Origin: Streptacidiphilus pinicola
Lineage (GTDB): Bacteria > Actinomycetota > Actinomycetes > Streptomycetales > Streptomycetaceae
Length of the DNA stretch: 40,404 nucleotides
Assembly (NCBI RefSeq): GCF_003258295.1
Contig: NZ_QKYN01000048.1
Coordinates: 1 to 40,404, forward strand
Direction: 5' to 3'
Numbering within the stretch: position 1 is the stretch's first letter; the number at the start of each line of letters is the position of its first letter. This document shows positions 16,122-24,004 of this stretch, one piece after another. Position numbers and translations under genes: made by a program. A model generated the notes under the pieces. The model had not been told where the DNA came from. It ran no database searches and saw only the letters and a program-made list of their open reading frames with translations.

Positions 16122-16384
16122 TCTATGCCCTCAGCCTTTCAGGCAATCGCACGATCGTTCACTTGCAGCACGTTAGGGGGCGCAGGGCTCCATCGATCTG
16201 CGGCTCTGCCGCGCGGGCGCGACCGGCGTCGGATTCGCTCCCGCCTGAAGCTGCAATGCGCGAGGGGCGCGGGGAACTGCGCGACAATCCCCCAGCCTTC
16301 GGCCGGGAGGTGCCCCCATCCCACGCAGGGTCAGCCCCGAGCGCAGGGCCATCCGCACGCCGGTGGTTACTCGCGCAGCTCCTG
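16122..16384. repeat. intergenic region with dispersed Streptomyces-type repeats
   Basis: No gene is seen here. At 16263-16285 is AGGGGCGCGGGGAACTGCG followed by CGAC, a string that recurs between genes in many Streptomyces genomes. At 16289-16318 is a second familiar block beginning CCCCCAGCCTTCGGCCGGG. A diverged inverted copy of the first block starts at 16371 (TCGCGCAGCTCCTGG). The pair could fold into a long imperfect hairpin. Confidence 0.5.
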
Positions 16385-16401
16385 GCGCCCCCAAGGGGCG
16401 C
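16385..16401 (-). terminator. hairpin directly after moaA
   Basis: GCGCCCC (16385-16391) pairs perfectly with GGGGCGC (16395-16401) around a 3-base loop. It begins at the base next to the moaA stop codon, so it is placed to end or protect the moaA transcript. Confidence 0.55.
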
Positions 16402-17427
16402 TCAGCCGCCGATGGCGGACATGGGGCGGGAGGGTTGGTGGAAGGACGGGGCGTCGATGCCGGAGGGGGCGTCGACGCCGGCGGCAGCCTTCTTGCCCCA
16501 CATGGCCTTGCGCCACAGCGCGGCGAGGTCCGCGTCGGTGGCGTCTGCGCGGAGCGCGGCGCGGAGGTCGGTCTCCGTCGTGGCGAACAGGCAGTCGCGG
16601 ACCTGGCCGTCGGCCGTGAGCCGGGTGCGGTCGCAGGCGCGGCAGAACGGGCGGGTGACCGAGGCGATGACGCCGACCCGCGCGGGGCCGCCGTCGACGA
16701 GCCAGCTCTCGGCGGGGGCGGCGCCTCGCGTCGCACTCGGCTCGGGGGTGAGGGTGAACCGCGCGCCCAGCCGCGCGAGGATCTCCTCTGCGGTGATCAT
16801 GTTGGCGCGTACCCAGCCGTGCTGCGCGTCCAACGGCATCTGCTCGATGAACCGCAGCTCGTAGCCGCGCTCCAGCGACCACTCCAGCAGGTCCGCGGCC
16901 TCGTGGTCGTTGACGCCGCGCATCAGCACCGCGTTCAGCTTGACCGGCCGCAGGCCGGCCCCCTCCGCCGCGGCGACGCCCGCGAGGACGTCGTCGAGAC
17001 GGTCGCGGCGCGAGAGCGTGCGGAAGGTCTCCGGGTCGAGGGTGTCCAGGGAGACGTTGACCCGGTCCAGCCCGGCGGCGGCCAGCGCGGACGCGGTGCG
17101 GGCCAGGCCGATGCCGTTGGTGGTCAGCGACAGCTCGGGCCGGGGTTCGAGCCGCGCGCACGCGGCGACGATGCCGACCAGGCCGGGCCGCAGCAGCGGC
17201 TCGCCGCCGGTGAAACGGACCTCGCGGACGCCGAGGTCCCGCACGGCGATCCGGACCAGCCGGACGATCTCCTCGTCCGTCAGCAGGGTGTCCTTGGCCA
17301 GCCACTGCATGCCCTCCTCGGGCATGCAGTAGGTGCAGCGCAGGTTGCACCGGTCGGTCAGCGAGACACGCAGGTCCACCGCGCGGCGCCCGTAGGTGTC
17401 GAGCAGTCCCGTCTCGACCGTGGTCAC
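16402..17427 (-). CDS. moaA: GTP 3',8-cyclase MoaA (molybdenum cofactor synthesis)
   Basis: A 341-residue radical-SAM enzyme that converts GTP to 3',8-cyclo-GTP, the first step of molybdopterin synthesis. The N-terminal 4Fe-4S cluster is C27-x3-C31-x2-C34 (CNLRCTYC). The second cluster is C262-x2-C265-x13-C279. FTGGEPLLR and LTTNGIGL bind SAM. The protein ends in the essential Gly-Gly tail, reached through an added linker with a short duplication ([12 protein letters not shown]) after the usual GKK region. No other Moco genes are nearby. It is divergent from the CoA-transferase gene, with a 153-base gap holding an inverted repeat. Confidence 0.95.
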   Translation of the reverse strand: MTTVETGLLDTYGRRAVDLRVSLTDRCNLRCTYCMPEEGMQWLAKDTLLTDEEIVRLVRIAVRDLGVREVRFTGGEPLLRPGLVGIVAACARLEPRPELSLTTNGIGLARTASALAAAGLDRVNVSLDTLDPETFRTLSRRDRLDDVLAGVAAAEGAGLRPVKLNAVLMRGVNDHEAADLLEWSLERGYELRFIEQMPLDAQHGWVRANMITAEEILARLGARFTLTPEPSATRGAAPAESWLVDGGPARVGVIASVTRPFCRACDRTRLTADGQVRDCLFATTETDLRAALRADATDADLAALWRKAMWGKKAAAGVDAPSGIDAPSFHQPSRPMSAIGG

Positions 17428-17503
17428 GATGCACTCCGCCTTCCGCTTGTTTCAACCCCCAGCCTAGTGCCCGCCTCGGACAGCGCGGCCAAGCCGATCA
17501 CGC

Positions 17504-17527
17504 CATGGACGGCAAGGCGTGTCCATG
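17504..17527. promoter_or_regulatory. inverted repeat between moaA and the CoA-transferase gene
   Basis: CATGGAC (17504-17510) and GTCCATG (17521-17527) are perfect 7-bp arms 10 bases apart, in the divergent gap between moaA (start 17427) and the CoA-transferase gene (start 17581). They could be an operator or the foot of a leader hairpin in the CoA-transferase mRNA. Confidence 0.35.
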
Positions 17528-17580
17528 TTGGGCTTCTCACCGGTGGGGCCTATTCCAACCCTCGTTTGGATCTTGCAACC

Positions 17581-18801
17581 ATGACACCCATGGCAACCAC
17601 ACCCGCGCCGCTGGACGGCGTGCTCGTGGCCGACTTCAGCCGCGTGCTGGCCGGCCCCCTGGCCGCCGCGACGCTCGCGGACCTGGGCGCGACCGTGGTC
17701 AAGGTCGAGCGGCCCGGGGCCGGTGACGACACCCGCGCCTGGGGTCCGCCGTTCGTCGACGGGACCGCCGCCTACTTCGACTGCGCCAACCGCTCCAAGC
17801 GCGGCGTCACGCTGGACCTCGGCGATCCGGGCGACGCCGCGCTGGCGCGCGAGCTCGCCGCCCGCGCGGACGTGCTGATCGAGAACTTCAAGCCGGGCTC
17901 CCTCGCGCGTTACGGCCTGGACCAGGCGTCCGCGCTGGCCGCGAACCCGGGGCTGGTCTACTGCTCGGTGACCGGCTTCGGCACCGGCAGCGCGCTGCCG
18001 GGATACGACTTCGTGGTGCAGGCCATCGGCGGCCTGATGAGCATCACCGGCCCGGCCGACGGCGAGCCGCACAAGGTCGGCGTCGCGCTGGTGGACGTGC
18101 TGACGGCCAAGGACGCGGTGGCCGCGATCCTCGCCGCGCTGCTGCACCGCGACCGCACCGGCCAGGGGCAGCACGTCGAGGTGAACCTGCTGGCCAGCCT
18201 GCTCGGCTCGCTGGCCAACCAGGCCTCGTCGTACCTGGCCACCGGCCGCGCGCCTGGCCGGATGGGCAACCAGCACCCGAGTATCGCCCCCTACGAGACG
18301 CTGCACTGCGGTTCCGACAGCGGCGGCGAGGGCGGCGCCGAACTCCTCGCGGTGGCCTGCGGCAACGACGGGCAGTTCCGCGCGCTGGCCAGGACCCTCG
18401 GCGTCCCAGGTCTGGCCGAGGATCCGCGCTGGGCGACCAACAGCGAGCGGGTGCGCAACCGCGCCGAGCTGGTCGTGGTGCTGGAGGCGGCGCTGGCCGC
18501 CCACGGCGCGGCCGAGTGGCAGGCGCTGCTGACCGCGGCCGGCGTGCCGTGCGGGCCCGTCAACGACCTGGCCGGCGCGTTCGCGCTGGCGACGGAGCTG
18601 GGCCTGGACCCGGTCACGCAGGTCGGCCCCGGCCGGGTGCCGCAGGTGCGCAGCCCGCTGACCTTGACCGCCACGCCGGTCCGGCCGCCCGTCGCGCCGC
18701 CCCGGCTCGGCGAGCACGACGAGGCCGTGCGCGCCTGGCTCGCCGGCCCGGCCACCGAACAGTTCCCAGCTGGGACCCAGCCTGATAAGGATGGCGCATG
18801 A
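17581..18801 (+). CDS. class III (CaiB/BaiF) CoA-transferase
   Basis: A 406-residue cytosolic enzyme of the family III CoA-transferases. The N-terminal LDGVLVADFSRVLAGP and the central DVLIENFKPGSLARYGLD blocks are diagnostic. The catalytic Asp is D172 (VALVDVLTA), which forms the aspartyl-CoA thioester intermediate. ATG at 17581 or 17590 (MATTPAP) are both possible and have no clear ribosome site. Its stop overlaps the start of the glutaryl-CoA dehydrogenase gene (ATGA). By analogy with human SUGCT, a CaiB-type succinyl-CoA:glutarate CoA-transferase, it most likely activates glutarate for the next enzyme. That substrate is inferred from context. Confidence 0.88.
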   Translation: MTPMATTPAPLDGVLVADFSRVLAGPLAAATLADLGATVVKVERPGAGDDTRAWGPPFVDGTAAYFDCANRSKRGVTLDLGDPGDAALARELAARADVLIENFKPGSLARYGLDQASALAANPGLVYCSVTGFGTGSALPGYDFVVQAIGGLMSITGPADGEPHKVGVALVDVLTAKDAVAAILAALLHRDRTGQGQHVEVNLLASLLGSLANQASSYLATGRAPGRMGNQHPSIAPYETLHCGSDSGGEGGAELLAVACGNDGQFRALARTLGVPGLAEDPRWATNSERVRNRAELVVVLEAALAAHGAAEWQALLTAAGVPCGPVNDLAGAFALATELGLDPVTQVGPGRVPQVRSPLTLTATPVRPPVAPPRLGEHDEAVRAWLAGPATEQFPAGTQPDKDGA

Positions 18802-19973
18802 GCACCGCACTCGACCCCCGTGACCCGCTCGGCTTCGACGACCTGCTGAGCGAGGAGGACATCGCCGTCCGCGACACCGTCCGCGCCTGGTGCGCGGACA
18901 AGGTGCTGCCGCACATCGCCGACTGGTACGAGGCGGGCGAGCTGCCCACCGTCCGCGAGCTGGCCCGTGAGCTCGGCTCGATCGGCGCGCTCGGCATGCA
19001 CCTGCACGGCTACGGCTGCGCGGGCGCGACGGCCGTGCAGTACGGCCTGGCCTGTCTGGAGCTGGAGGCCGCCGACTCGGGCCTGCGCTCGCTGGTCTCG
19101 GTGCAGGGCTCGCTGGCGATGTACGCGATCCACCGCTGGGGCTCGGAGGAGCAGAAGCAGCAGTGGCTGCCCGGTATGGCGGCCGGCGAGATCATCGGCT
19201 GCTTCGGCCTGACCGAGCCGGACCACGGCTCCGACCCGGCCTCGATGCGCACCTCCGCCAAGCGCGACGGCGGGGACTGGGTGCTGAACGGCCGCAAGAT
19301 GTGGATCACCAACGGCACGGTGGCCGGCGTCGCGGTGGTCTGGGCGCAGACCGACGAGGGCATCCGTGGCTTCGTGGTGCCGACCGACACCCCGGGCTTC
19401 TCGGCGCCGGAGATCAAGCACAAGGGGTCGCTGCGCGCGTCGGTCACCGCCGAGCTCGTGCTGGACAACGTACGGCTGCCCGCCGACGCGGTCTTCCCCG
19501 AGGTCCGCGGTCTCAAGGGCCCGCTGTCCTGCCTCAACCAGGCCCGCTACGGCATCGTCTGGGGCTCGCTGGGCGCGGCCCGCAGCTGCCTGGAGACGGC
19601 GCGCGAGTACAGCCTGACCCGCGAGCAGTTCGGCAGGCCGATCGGCGGCTTCCAGCTCACCCAGGCCAAGCTCGCCGACATGTCGCTGGAGCTCAACAAG
19701 GGCCTGCTGCTCGCCTGGCACCTGGGCAACCGGATGGACGCCGGCACGCTCCGCCCGGAGCAGGTCAGCTACGGCAAGCTCAACAACGTCCGCGAGTCCA
19801 TCGAGATCGCCCGCACCGCGCGCACGATCCTGGGCGCCAACGGCATCAGCTACGAGTACCCGATCATGCGCCACGCCAACAACCTGGAGTCGGTGCTGAC
19901 CTACGAGGGCACCGTCGAGATGCACCAGCTGGTCATCGGCAAGGTGCTGACCGGCCAGGACGCGTTCCGGTAA
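18798..19973 (+). CDS. gcdH: glutaryl-CoA dehydrogenase (acyl-CoA dehydrogenase family)
   Basis: A 391-residue flavoprotein that oxidises and decarboxylates glutaryl-CoA to crotonyl-CoA in lysine and tryptophan breakdown. The order of blocks matches human GCDH closely: DSGLRSLVSVQGSL, GCFGLTEPDHGSDP, RKMWITNG and LNQARYGIVWGSLGAA. The catalytic base is E370 (TYEGTVE). R97 (SGLRS) corresponds to the Arg that binds the second carboxylate, which separates this enzyme from ordinary acyl-CoA dehydrogenases. It is coupled to the CoA-transferase gene upstream. Electrons would pass to electron-transfer flavoprotein. Confidence 0.92.
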   Translation: MSTALDPRDPLGFDDLLSEEDIAVRDTVRAWCADKVLPHIADWYEAGELPTVRELARELGSIGALGMHLHGYGCAGATAVQYGLACLELEAADSGLRSLVSVQGSLAMYAIHRWGSEEQKQQWLPGMAAGEIIGCFGLTEPDHGSDPASMRTSAKRDGGDWVLNGRKMWITNGTVAGVAVVWAQTDEGIRGFVVPTDTPGFSAPEIKHKGSLRASVTAELVLDNVRLPADAVFPEVRGLKGPLSCLNQARYGIVWGSLGAARSCLETAREYSLTREQFGRPIGGFQLTQAKLADMSLELNKGLLLAWHLGNRMDAGTLRPEQVSYGKLNNVRESIEIARTARTILGANGISYEYPIMRHANNLESVLTYEGTVEMHQLVIGKVLTGQDAFR

Positions 19974-20006
19974 ATCCTCTGCCGCATCGCGACGGTTTTT
20001 CTCCCC

Positions 20007-20045
20007 GCGGCTGGTCTTGATGTGTGAGAGCACTCGACCAGCCGC
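20007..20045. promoter_or_regulatory. 10-bp perfect inverted repeat in the leader of the SDR gene
   Basis: GCGGCTGGTC (20007-20016) and GACCAGCCGC (20036-20045) are separated by 19 bases. The right arm ends beside the ribosome site AGGGA, 12 bases from the SDR start. It could be an operator for a dimeric repressor or, if transcribed, a hairpin limiting ribosome access. Confidence 0.45.
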
Positions 20046-20057
20046 AGGGAGCGAACG

Positions 20058-20798
20058 ATGTCCACCCAGAAGCAGACCGCCGTCGTCACCGGTGCCAGCC
20101 GGGGCTTCGGCCGCGCCATCGCCGCCGCGCTCGTCGCGAACGGCGCCACGGTGTTCGGGATCGCCCGGAACGGAGCCGACCTCGAGGCCGTGCGCGAGGA
20201 GCTCGGCGACGGTTTCGTGCCGGTCGTCGGGGACGCCACCGACGAGCAGCTCGCCGAACGGCTGCTGGCCGAGCACCGCCCCGGGCTGGTGGTGCTCAAC
20301 GCCGGTGCCACGCCGCACCTCGGCCCGGTGCACGAGCAGACCTGGGAGTCCTTCAGCACCAACTGGGGCGTCGACGCCCGGCAGGCCTTCGTGTGGACGC
20401 GCGCGGTGCTGGTGCAGCCGCTCGCACCCGGCAGCGTGGTGGTGGAGATGTCCAGCGGCGCCGCCCTGAACGGCTCCCCGCTCAGCGGCGGCTACGCCGC
20501 CGCGAAGGCGGCGGTCCGCTACCTCAGCGGCTACGCCGCCGACGAGTCGGCGCGCGCCGGGCTCGGGATCCGCTTCGTGGCGCTGCTGCCGCAGTTGTCG
20601 CCGACGGGCATCGGCTCGCTCGGCGTCGACGGCTACTCCGCCCGGGCCGGGATCGACCGGGAGACCTTCCTCGCCCGGATGCAGCCGGTGGTGACGCCGG
20701 AGCTGGTCGCCAAGGCGGTGCTGGAGGTCGTCGCGGACCCGGAGTCCGCGCCGGAGTACGTGGTGACCGGTGCGGGCGTGAAGCCGCTGGACCGCTGA
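20058..20798 (+). CDS. short-chain dehydrogenase/reductase (SDR), classical type
   Basis: A 246-residue NAD(P)-dependent oxidoreductase. Residues 10-18 (VTGASRGFG) bind the cofactor; NAG (81-83), S132/S133, Y146 and K150 (YAAAK) form the active site. The substrate is unknown, and the C-terminal half (LLPQLSPTGIGSLGVDGYS) is not diagnostic. A good ribosome site (AGGGAGCG) precedes ATG at 20058. The ECF sigma factor gene starts 22 bases downstream on the same strand, so the two are probably co-transcribed, perhaps under the inverted repeat at 20007-20045. Confidence 0.85.
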   Translation: MSTQKQTAVVTGASRGFGRAIAAALVANGATVFGIARNGADLEAVREELGDGFVPVVGDATDEQLAERLLAEHRPGLVVLNAGATPHLGPVHEQTWESFSTNWGVDARQAFVWTRAVLVQPLAPGSVVVEMSSGAALNGSPLSGGYAAAKAAVRYLSGYAADESARAGLGIRFVALLPQLSPTGIGSLGVDGYSARAGIDRETFLARMQPVVTPELVAKAVLEVVADPESAPEYVVTGAGVKPLDR

Positions 20799-20820
20799 GC
20801 CGACGGCTACCGTGGAGACC

Positions 20821-21774
20821 ATGGTCTCGGACCTCGAGTTCGCCACGCTGACCGAGCCGTTCCGGCCGGAGCTGCTGGCGCACTGCTACCGGATGCTCGG
20901 CTCGGTCCACGACGCCGAGGATCTGGTGCAGGAGACGTACCTGCGCGCGTGGCGCGGCTTCGACCGCTTCGAGGGCCGGTCCTCCGTACGCCGGTGGCTG
21001 TACAAGATCGCGACCATGGCCTGCCTGACCGCGCTCGAGACACGCGCCCGGCGGCCACTCCCGTCCGGCCTCGGCGCGCCGGAGACGGACCATCAGGTCA
21101 CCGTCGCGGCGCGGCAGCCGGAGGTGCCGTGGCTGGAGCCCGCGCCGGACGTGATGTTCAGCGCGGGCGGGGACGACCCGGCGGTGGTGGTGGCCGCGCG
21201 CAGCGGCGTGCGGCTGGCGTTCATCGCGGCGCTGCAGTTCCTCTCGGCGCGGCAGCGGGCTGTGCTGACGCTCCGTGACGTGCTGGCGTTCCGCACCGCC
21301 GAGGTCGCCGGGATGCTCGACACCACGACGGCGGCCGTCGACAGCACGCTGCGCCGGGCCCGCGCCGCGATGTCGGAGGCGGGCGCCGTCCCGGAGCAGC
21401 TCGCCGAGCCGGACGCGGTCGGACAGCGCAAACTGCTCGACGACTACGTCGACGCCTTCACCCGCGCCGACGCCGACGCGCTCGTTCGCCTGCTGCGCGC
21501 CGACGTCGAGCTGGAGATGCCGCCCACACCGACCTGGTTCACCGGCAGGGACGCCGTCCTCGGCTTCCTCGCCTCCCGCGTGCTCCACCCGGGCCGGTGG
21601 CGGTTGGAACCCGCCCGCGCCAACGGCCAGCCGGCCGTCGTCATCCACGCCCGCACCGACGCGGGCGGCTACCGCCCGTACGGCGCCCAGGTCCTGACGC
21701 TGACGGAGACCGGCGTCGCCCGCATCACGTCCTTCAACGACCCGCGCCTGGTCCCCCTGTTCACCCCCGCCTGA
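20821..21774 (+). CDS. ECF sigma factor with C-terminal SnoaL-like domain (TIGR02960/SigG type)
   Basis: A 317-residue RNA polymerase sigma-70 factor. Region 2 covers about residues 10-75 (ELLAHCYRMLGSVHDAEDLV, then TYLRAWRGFDRFEG and WLYKIATMACLTALE). A Pro-rich linker with VPWLEPAPD follows. Region 4 is about 140-190 (LQFLSARQRAVLTLRDVLA, with the helix-turn-helix around TTTAAVDSTLRRARA). Residues 200-310 are a SnoaL/NTF2-like domain (LLDDYVDAFTRADADALV), which in such ECF groups can modulate sigma activity in place of an anti-sigma factor. No anti-sigma gene is adjacent. ATG at 20821 is chosen; GTG at 20812 is in frame. It ends at a strong shared terminator. Confidence 0.9.
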   Translation: MVSDLEFATLTEPFRPELLAHCYRMLGSVHDAEDLVQETYLRAWRGFDRFEGRSSVRRWLYKIATMACLTALETRARRPLPSGLGAPETDHQVTVAARQPEVPWLEPAPDVMFSAGGDDPAVVVAARSGVRLAFIAALQFLSARQRAVLTLRDVLAFRTAEVAGMLDTTTAAVDSTLRRARAAMSEAGAVPEQLAEPDAVGQRKLLDDYVDAFTRADADALVRLLRADVELEMPPTPTWFTGRDAVLGFLASRVLHPGRWRLEPARANGQPAVVIHARTDAGGYRPYGAQVLTLTETGVARITSFNDPRLVPLFTPA

Positions 21775-21797
21775 CTCCCGCCGGTAGGCCCAGAGCA

Positions 21798-21831
21798 GGG
21801 CCTCAGCCGGACGAGGGGGCGGCTGAGGCCC
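21798..21831. terminator. bidirectional terminator, 12-bp perfect stem
   Basis: GGGCCTCAGCCG (21798-21809) pairs perfectly with CGGCTGAGGCCC (21820-21831) around a 10-base loop. It sits midway between the convergent sigma-factor gene (stop 21774) and alcohol dehydrogenase gene (stop 21850). Confidence 0.85.
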
Positions 21832-21849
21832 GGGCGTCGGGGGGCGGGG

Positions 21850-22893
21850 TCAGAAGGTGATCTTCACCTTGAGCGCCGTGCGCTCGTCCATCGCCTTGTA
21901 GCCGTCCGGGACGCCGTCCAGAGGGACCGCGGCGTCGAAGACCGGGGAAGGGTCGATGGCACCGGAGAGGACGTCCGCCAGGAGCTCGGGGATGTAGGCG
22001 CGGGCCGGGGCGACGCCGCCGCGGAGGGAGACGTTGCGGTCGAACATCTGGCCGATGTCGACGCCCGCGCTGCCGCCGTGCGGGACGCCGACGTAACCGA
22101 CCGCGCCGCCGTCGCGGGCGACGGCGATGGCGGTCTTCATGGACTGCTCGGTGCCGACCGCCTCCAGGACCGCGTGCGCACCCAGACCGCCCGTCAGTTC
22201 GCGCACCGCCTCGACCGCCTCCTCACCGCGGGCCGCGACGACGTCCGTGGCGCCGAAGGTACGGGCGATCGCGGTGCGGGCCTCGTGGCGGCCCAGGGCG
22301 ATGATCCGCTCCGCGCCCAGCCGCTTCGCGGCCAGGACGCCGCACAGGCCCACCGCGCCGTCGCCGACGACGGCGACCGTCGCACCCGGCCGGACCCCCG
22401 CGGCGCGCGCCGCGTGGTGACCGGTCGACATGACGTCGGAGAGCGCCAGCATCGCGGTCAGCAGCCGCGGGTCCGACTGGGCGTCAGCCGGGAGCTGGAC
22501 CAGCGTGCCGTCGGCGAAGGGGACGCGGACGGCCTCGCCCTGGCCGCCGTCGGAGCCCGGGGTGCCCCAGAAACCGCCGTGCGGGCACGAAGTCTGCAGA
22601 CCCTCGGCGCAGAACTCGCAGACGCCGTCCGACCAGACGAACGGGGCGACCACCAGGTCGCCCGGCTTGACGGTCGTCACGTCAGCGCCGACCGACTCGA
22701 CCACGCCCAGGAACTCATGCCCGATCCGCTGACCCTTCTCGCGCGCGGCGACACCGCGGTAGGCCCACAGGTCGCTGCCGCAGATGCAGGCGAGGACCGT
22801 GCGGACCACCGCGTCGGTGGACTTCCGCACGACCGGGTCGGGGACCTCCTCCACGCGGATGTCGTTCGGTCCGTGGATCACTGTGGCGCGCAT
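21850..22893 (-). CDS. zinc-dependent alcohol dehydrogenase-like oxidoreductase
   Basis: A 347-residue medium-chain dehydrogenase. Catalytic zinc ligands lie at C38 (CICGSD) and in GHEFLG. The cofactor site is VAVVGDGAVGLCGVLAAK. The structural-zinc loop reads DGVCEFCAEGLQTSC, with Asp in place of the first Cys of the usual four, so zinc may be held by one Asp and three Cys or be lost. The substrate is unknown. The ribosome-site region is GAGAGAGACGAG. It is divergent from the exonuclease gene, with only 66 bases between starts. Confidence 0.88.
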   Translation of the reverse strand: MRATVIHGPNDIRVEEVPDPVVRKSTDAVVRTVLACICGSDLWAYRGVAAREKGQRIGHEFLGVVESVGADVTTVKPGDLVVAPFVWSDGVCEFCAEGLQTSCPHGGFWGTPGSDGGQGEAVRVPFADGTLVQLPADAQSDPRLLTAMLALSDVMSTGHHAARAAGVRPGATVAVVGDGAVGLCGVLAAKRLGAERIIALGRHEARTAIARTFGATDVVAARGEEAVEAVRELTGGLGAHAVLEAVGTEQSMKTAIAVARDGGAVGYVGVPHGGSAGVDIGQMFDRNVSLRGGVAPARAYIPELLADVLSGAIDPSPVFDAAVPLDGVPDGYKAMDERTALKVKITF

Positions 22894-22959
22894 GTGCTCG
22901 TCTCTCTCTGGTGCCGGCCGGTCAGGCGCTGTCGGCCTCCCACCGTATTGTGTTCCACC

Positions 22960-23985
22960 GTGCTTCCTGGAACTGACATCGATACGTGGCCCGCGGACTA
23001 CCCGGATGCGGGGTGGGCCGTGGTCGACGTGGAGACCACGGGCCTGGGCCGGACGGACCGCGTCATCTCCGTCGGTGTCTACCAACTCGACCCGCGCGGC
23101 GAGGTCCAGGACCACTGGTACACGACCGTCAACCCGGAGCGCGATCCCGGCCCGGTCTGGATCCACGGGCTGACCAGCGACGTGCTGGAGGGCGCGCCGA
23201 CCTTTCCGGGCGTGGCCGAGGAGTTGAGCCGGCGGCTGACGGGGCGGGTGCTGGTCGCCCACAACGCCCTGTTCGACTGGTCGATGATCTCGCGTGAGTA
23301 CGCGCGGATGAGCGACCGGGCGCCGATCGAGCAGCGGCTCTGCACCATCGTGCTCTCCCGCGATCTCGGGTTGCCGCTGCCCAACCACAAACTCGGCACC
23401 CTGGCCGCCCACTTCGGCGTCGAGACGCGCCGCGCGCACCACGCGCTGGACGACGCGCGGGTGCTGGCGGAGATCTTCCGGCCGAGTCTGCGGCTGGCCG
23501 CCGAGGCGGGGCTGCGGCTGCCGCTGGTGCCGTGCGTGCAGATAAGCGATCTGGGCCTGGCCGAGGAGGCCCGCGCCGCCCGGCCCGCTATCCCCGGGCA
23601 GGCGGGCCCGGCGCAGACAACCCGGCGCGCCGGCCTGTGGGGCGGCTACCGTCCGGCCAAGAGGCGCCCCGCCTGCCCCTACCCGAACCCGGGCCGCTGG
23701 GAGCAGGACGGTCCGCTGGTCCAGGGCATGCGGGTGGCGATCACCGGCGACACCGCGACCGACCGCGAGGTGCTGGAGGACCGGCTGACCGAGGCCGGGC
23801 TGCACGTGGCCTCCTCTGTGAGCAGGCTCACCAGCCTGCTGGTCACCAACGACCCGGACGGCTGGTCCACCAAGGCGCGCAAGGCCCGCGAGGTCGGCAC
23901 GCCGACCGTGGACGAGGCCGCCTTCCTGCAGCTGCTCCAGGACGTCGCCCCCCAGGACGGACCCCGGGGCCGGGAGCGCCGGTGA
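22960..23985 (+). CDS. DEDDh-family 3'-5' exonuclease with C-terminal BRCT domain
   Basis: A 341-residue protein. Residues 18-175 form a DnaQ/RNase T-type exonuclease with all catalytic residues: D23 and E25 (VVDVETTG), D106 (HNALFDW), H160 and D165 (HHALDDA). A Pro/Ala/Arg-rich linker (about 195-250) leads to a BRCT-like domain (about 255-325: GMRVAITGDTATDREVLEDR, then SRLTSLLVTND and KAREVGTPTVDE). BRCT modules bind DNA ends or partner proteins, so it may work in DNA repair or proofreading outside the replicase. GTG at 22960 is the start that fits best with VLPGTDIDTW. The SURF1 gene begins 19 bases downstream. Confidence 0.88.
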   Translation: MLPGTDIDTWPADYPDAGWAVVDVETTGLGRTDRVISVGVYQLDPRGEVQDHWYTTVNPERDPGPVWIHGLTSDVLEGAPTFPGVAEELSRRLTGRVLVAHNALFDWSMISREYARMSDRAPIEQRLCTIVLSRDLGLPLPNHKLGTLAAHFGVETRRAHHALDDARVLAEIFRPSLRLAAEAGLRLPLVPCVQISDLGLAEEARAARPAIPGQAGPAQTTRRAGLWGGYRPAKRRPACPYPNPGRWEQDGPLVQGMRVAITGDTATDREVLEDRLTEAGLHVASSVSRLTSLLVTNDPDGWSTKARKAREVGTPTVDEAAFLQLLQDVAPQDGPRGRERR

Positions 23986-24004
23986 GCGGAGGTACCGTCT
24001 CAGG

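Noticed and set aside
17504-17726. Small plus-strand open frame starting MDGKACPCW overlapping the CoA-transferase start
   Set aside because: It runs mostly in the shadow of the CoA-transferase gene and has no clear ribosome site or relatives that I know.
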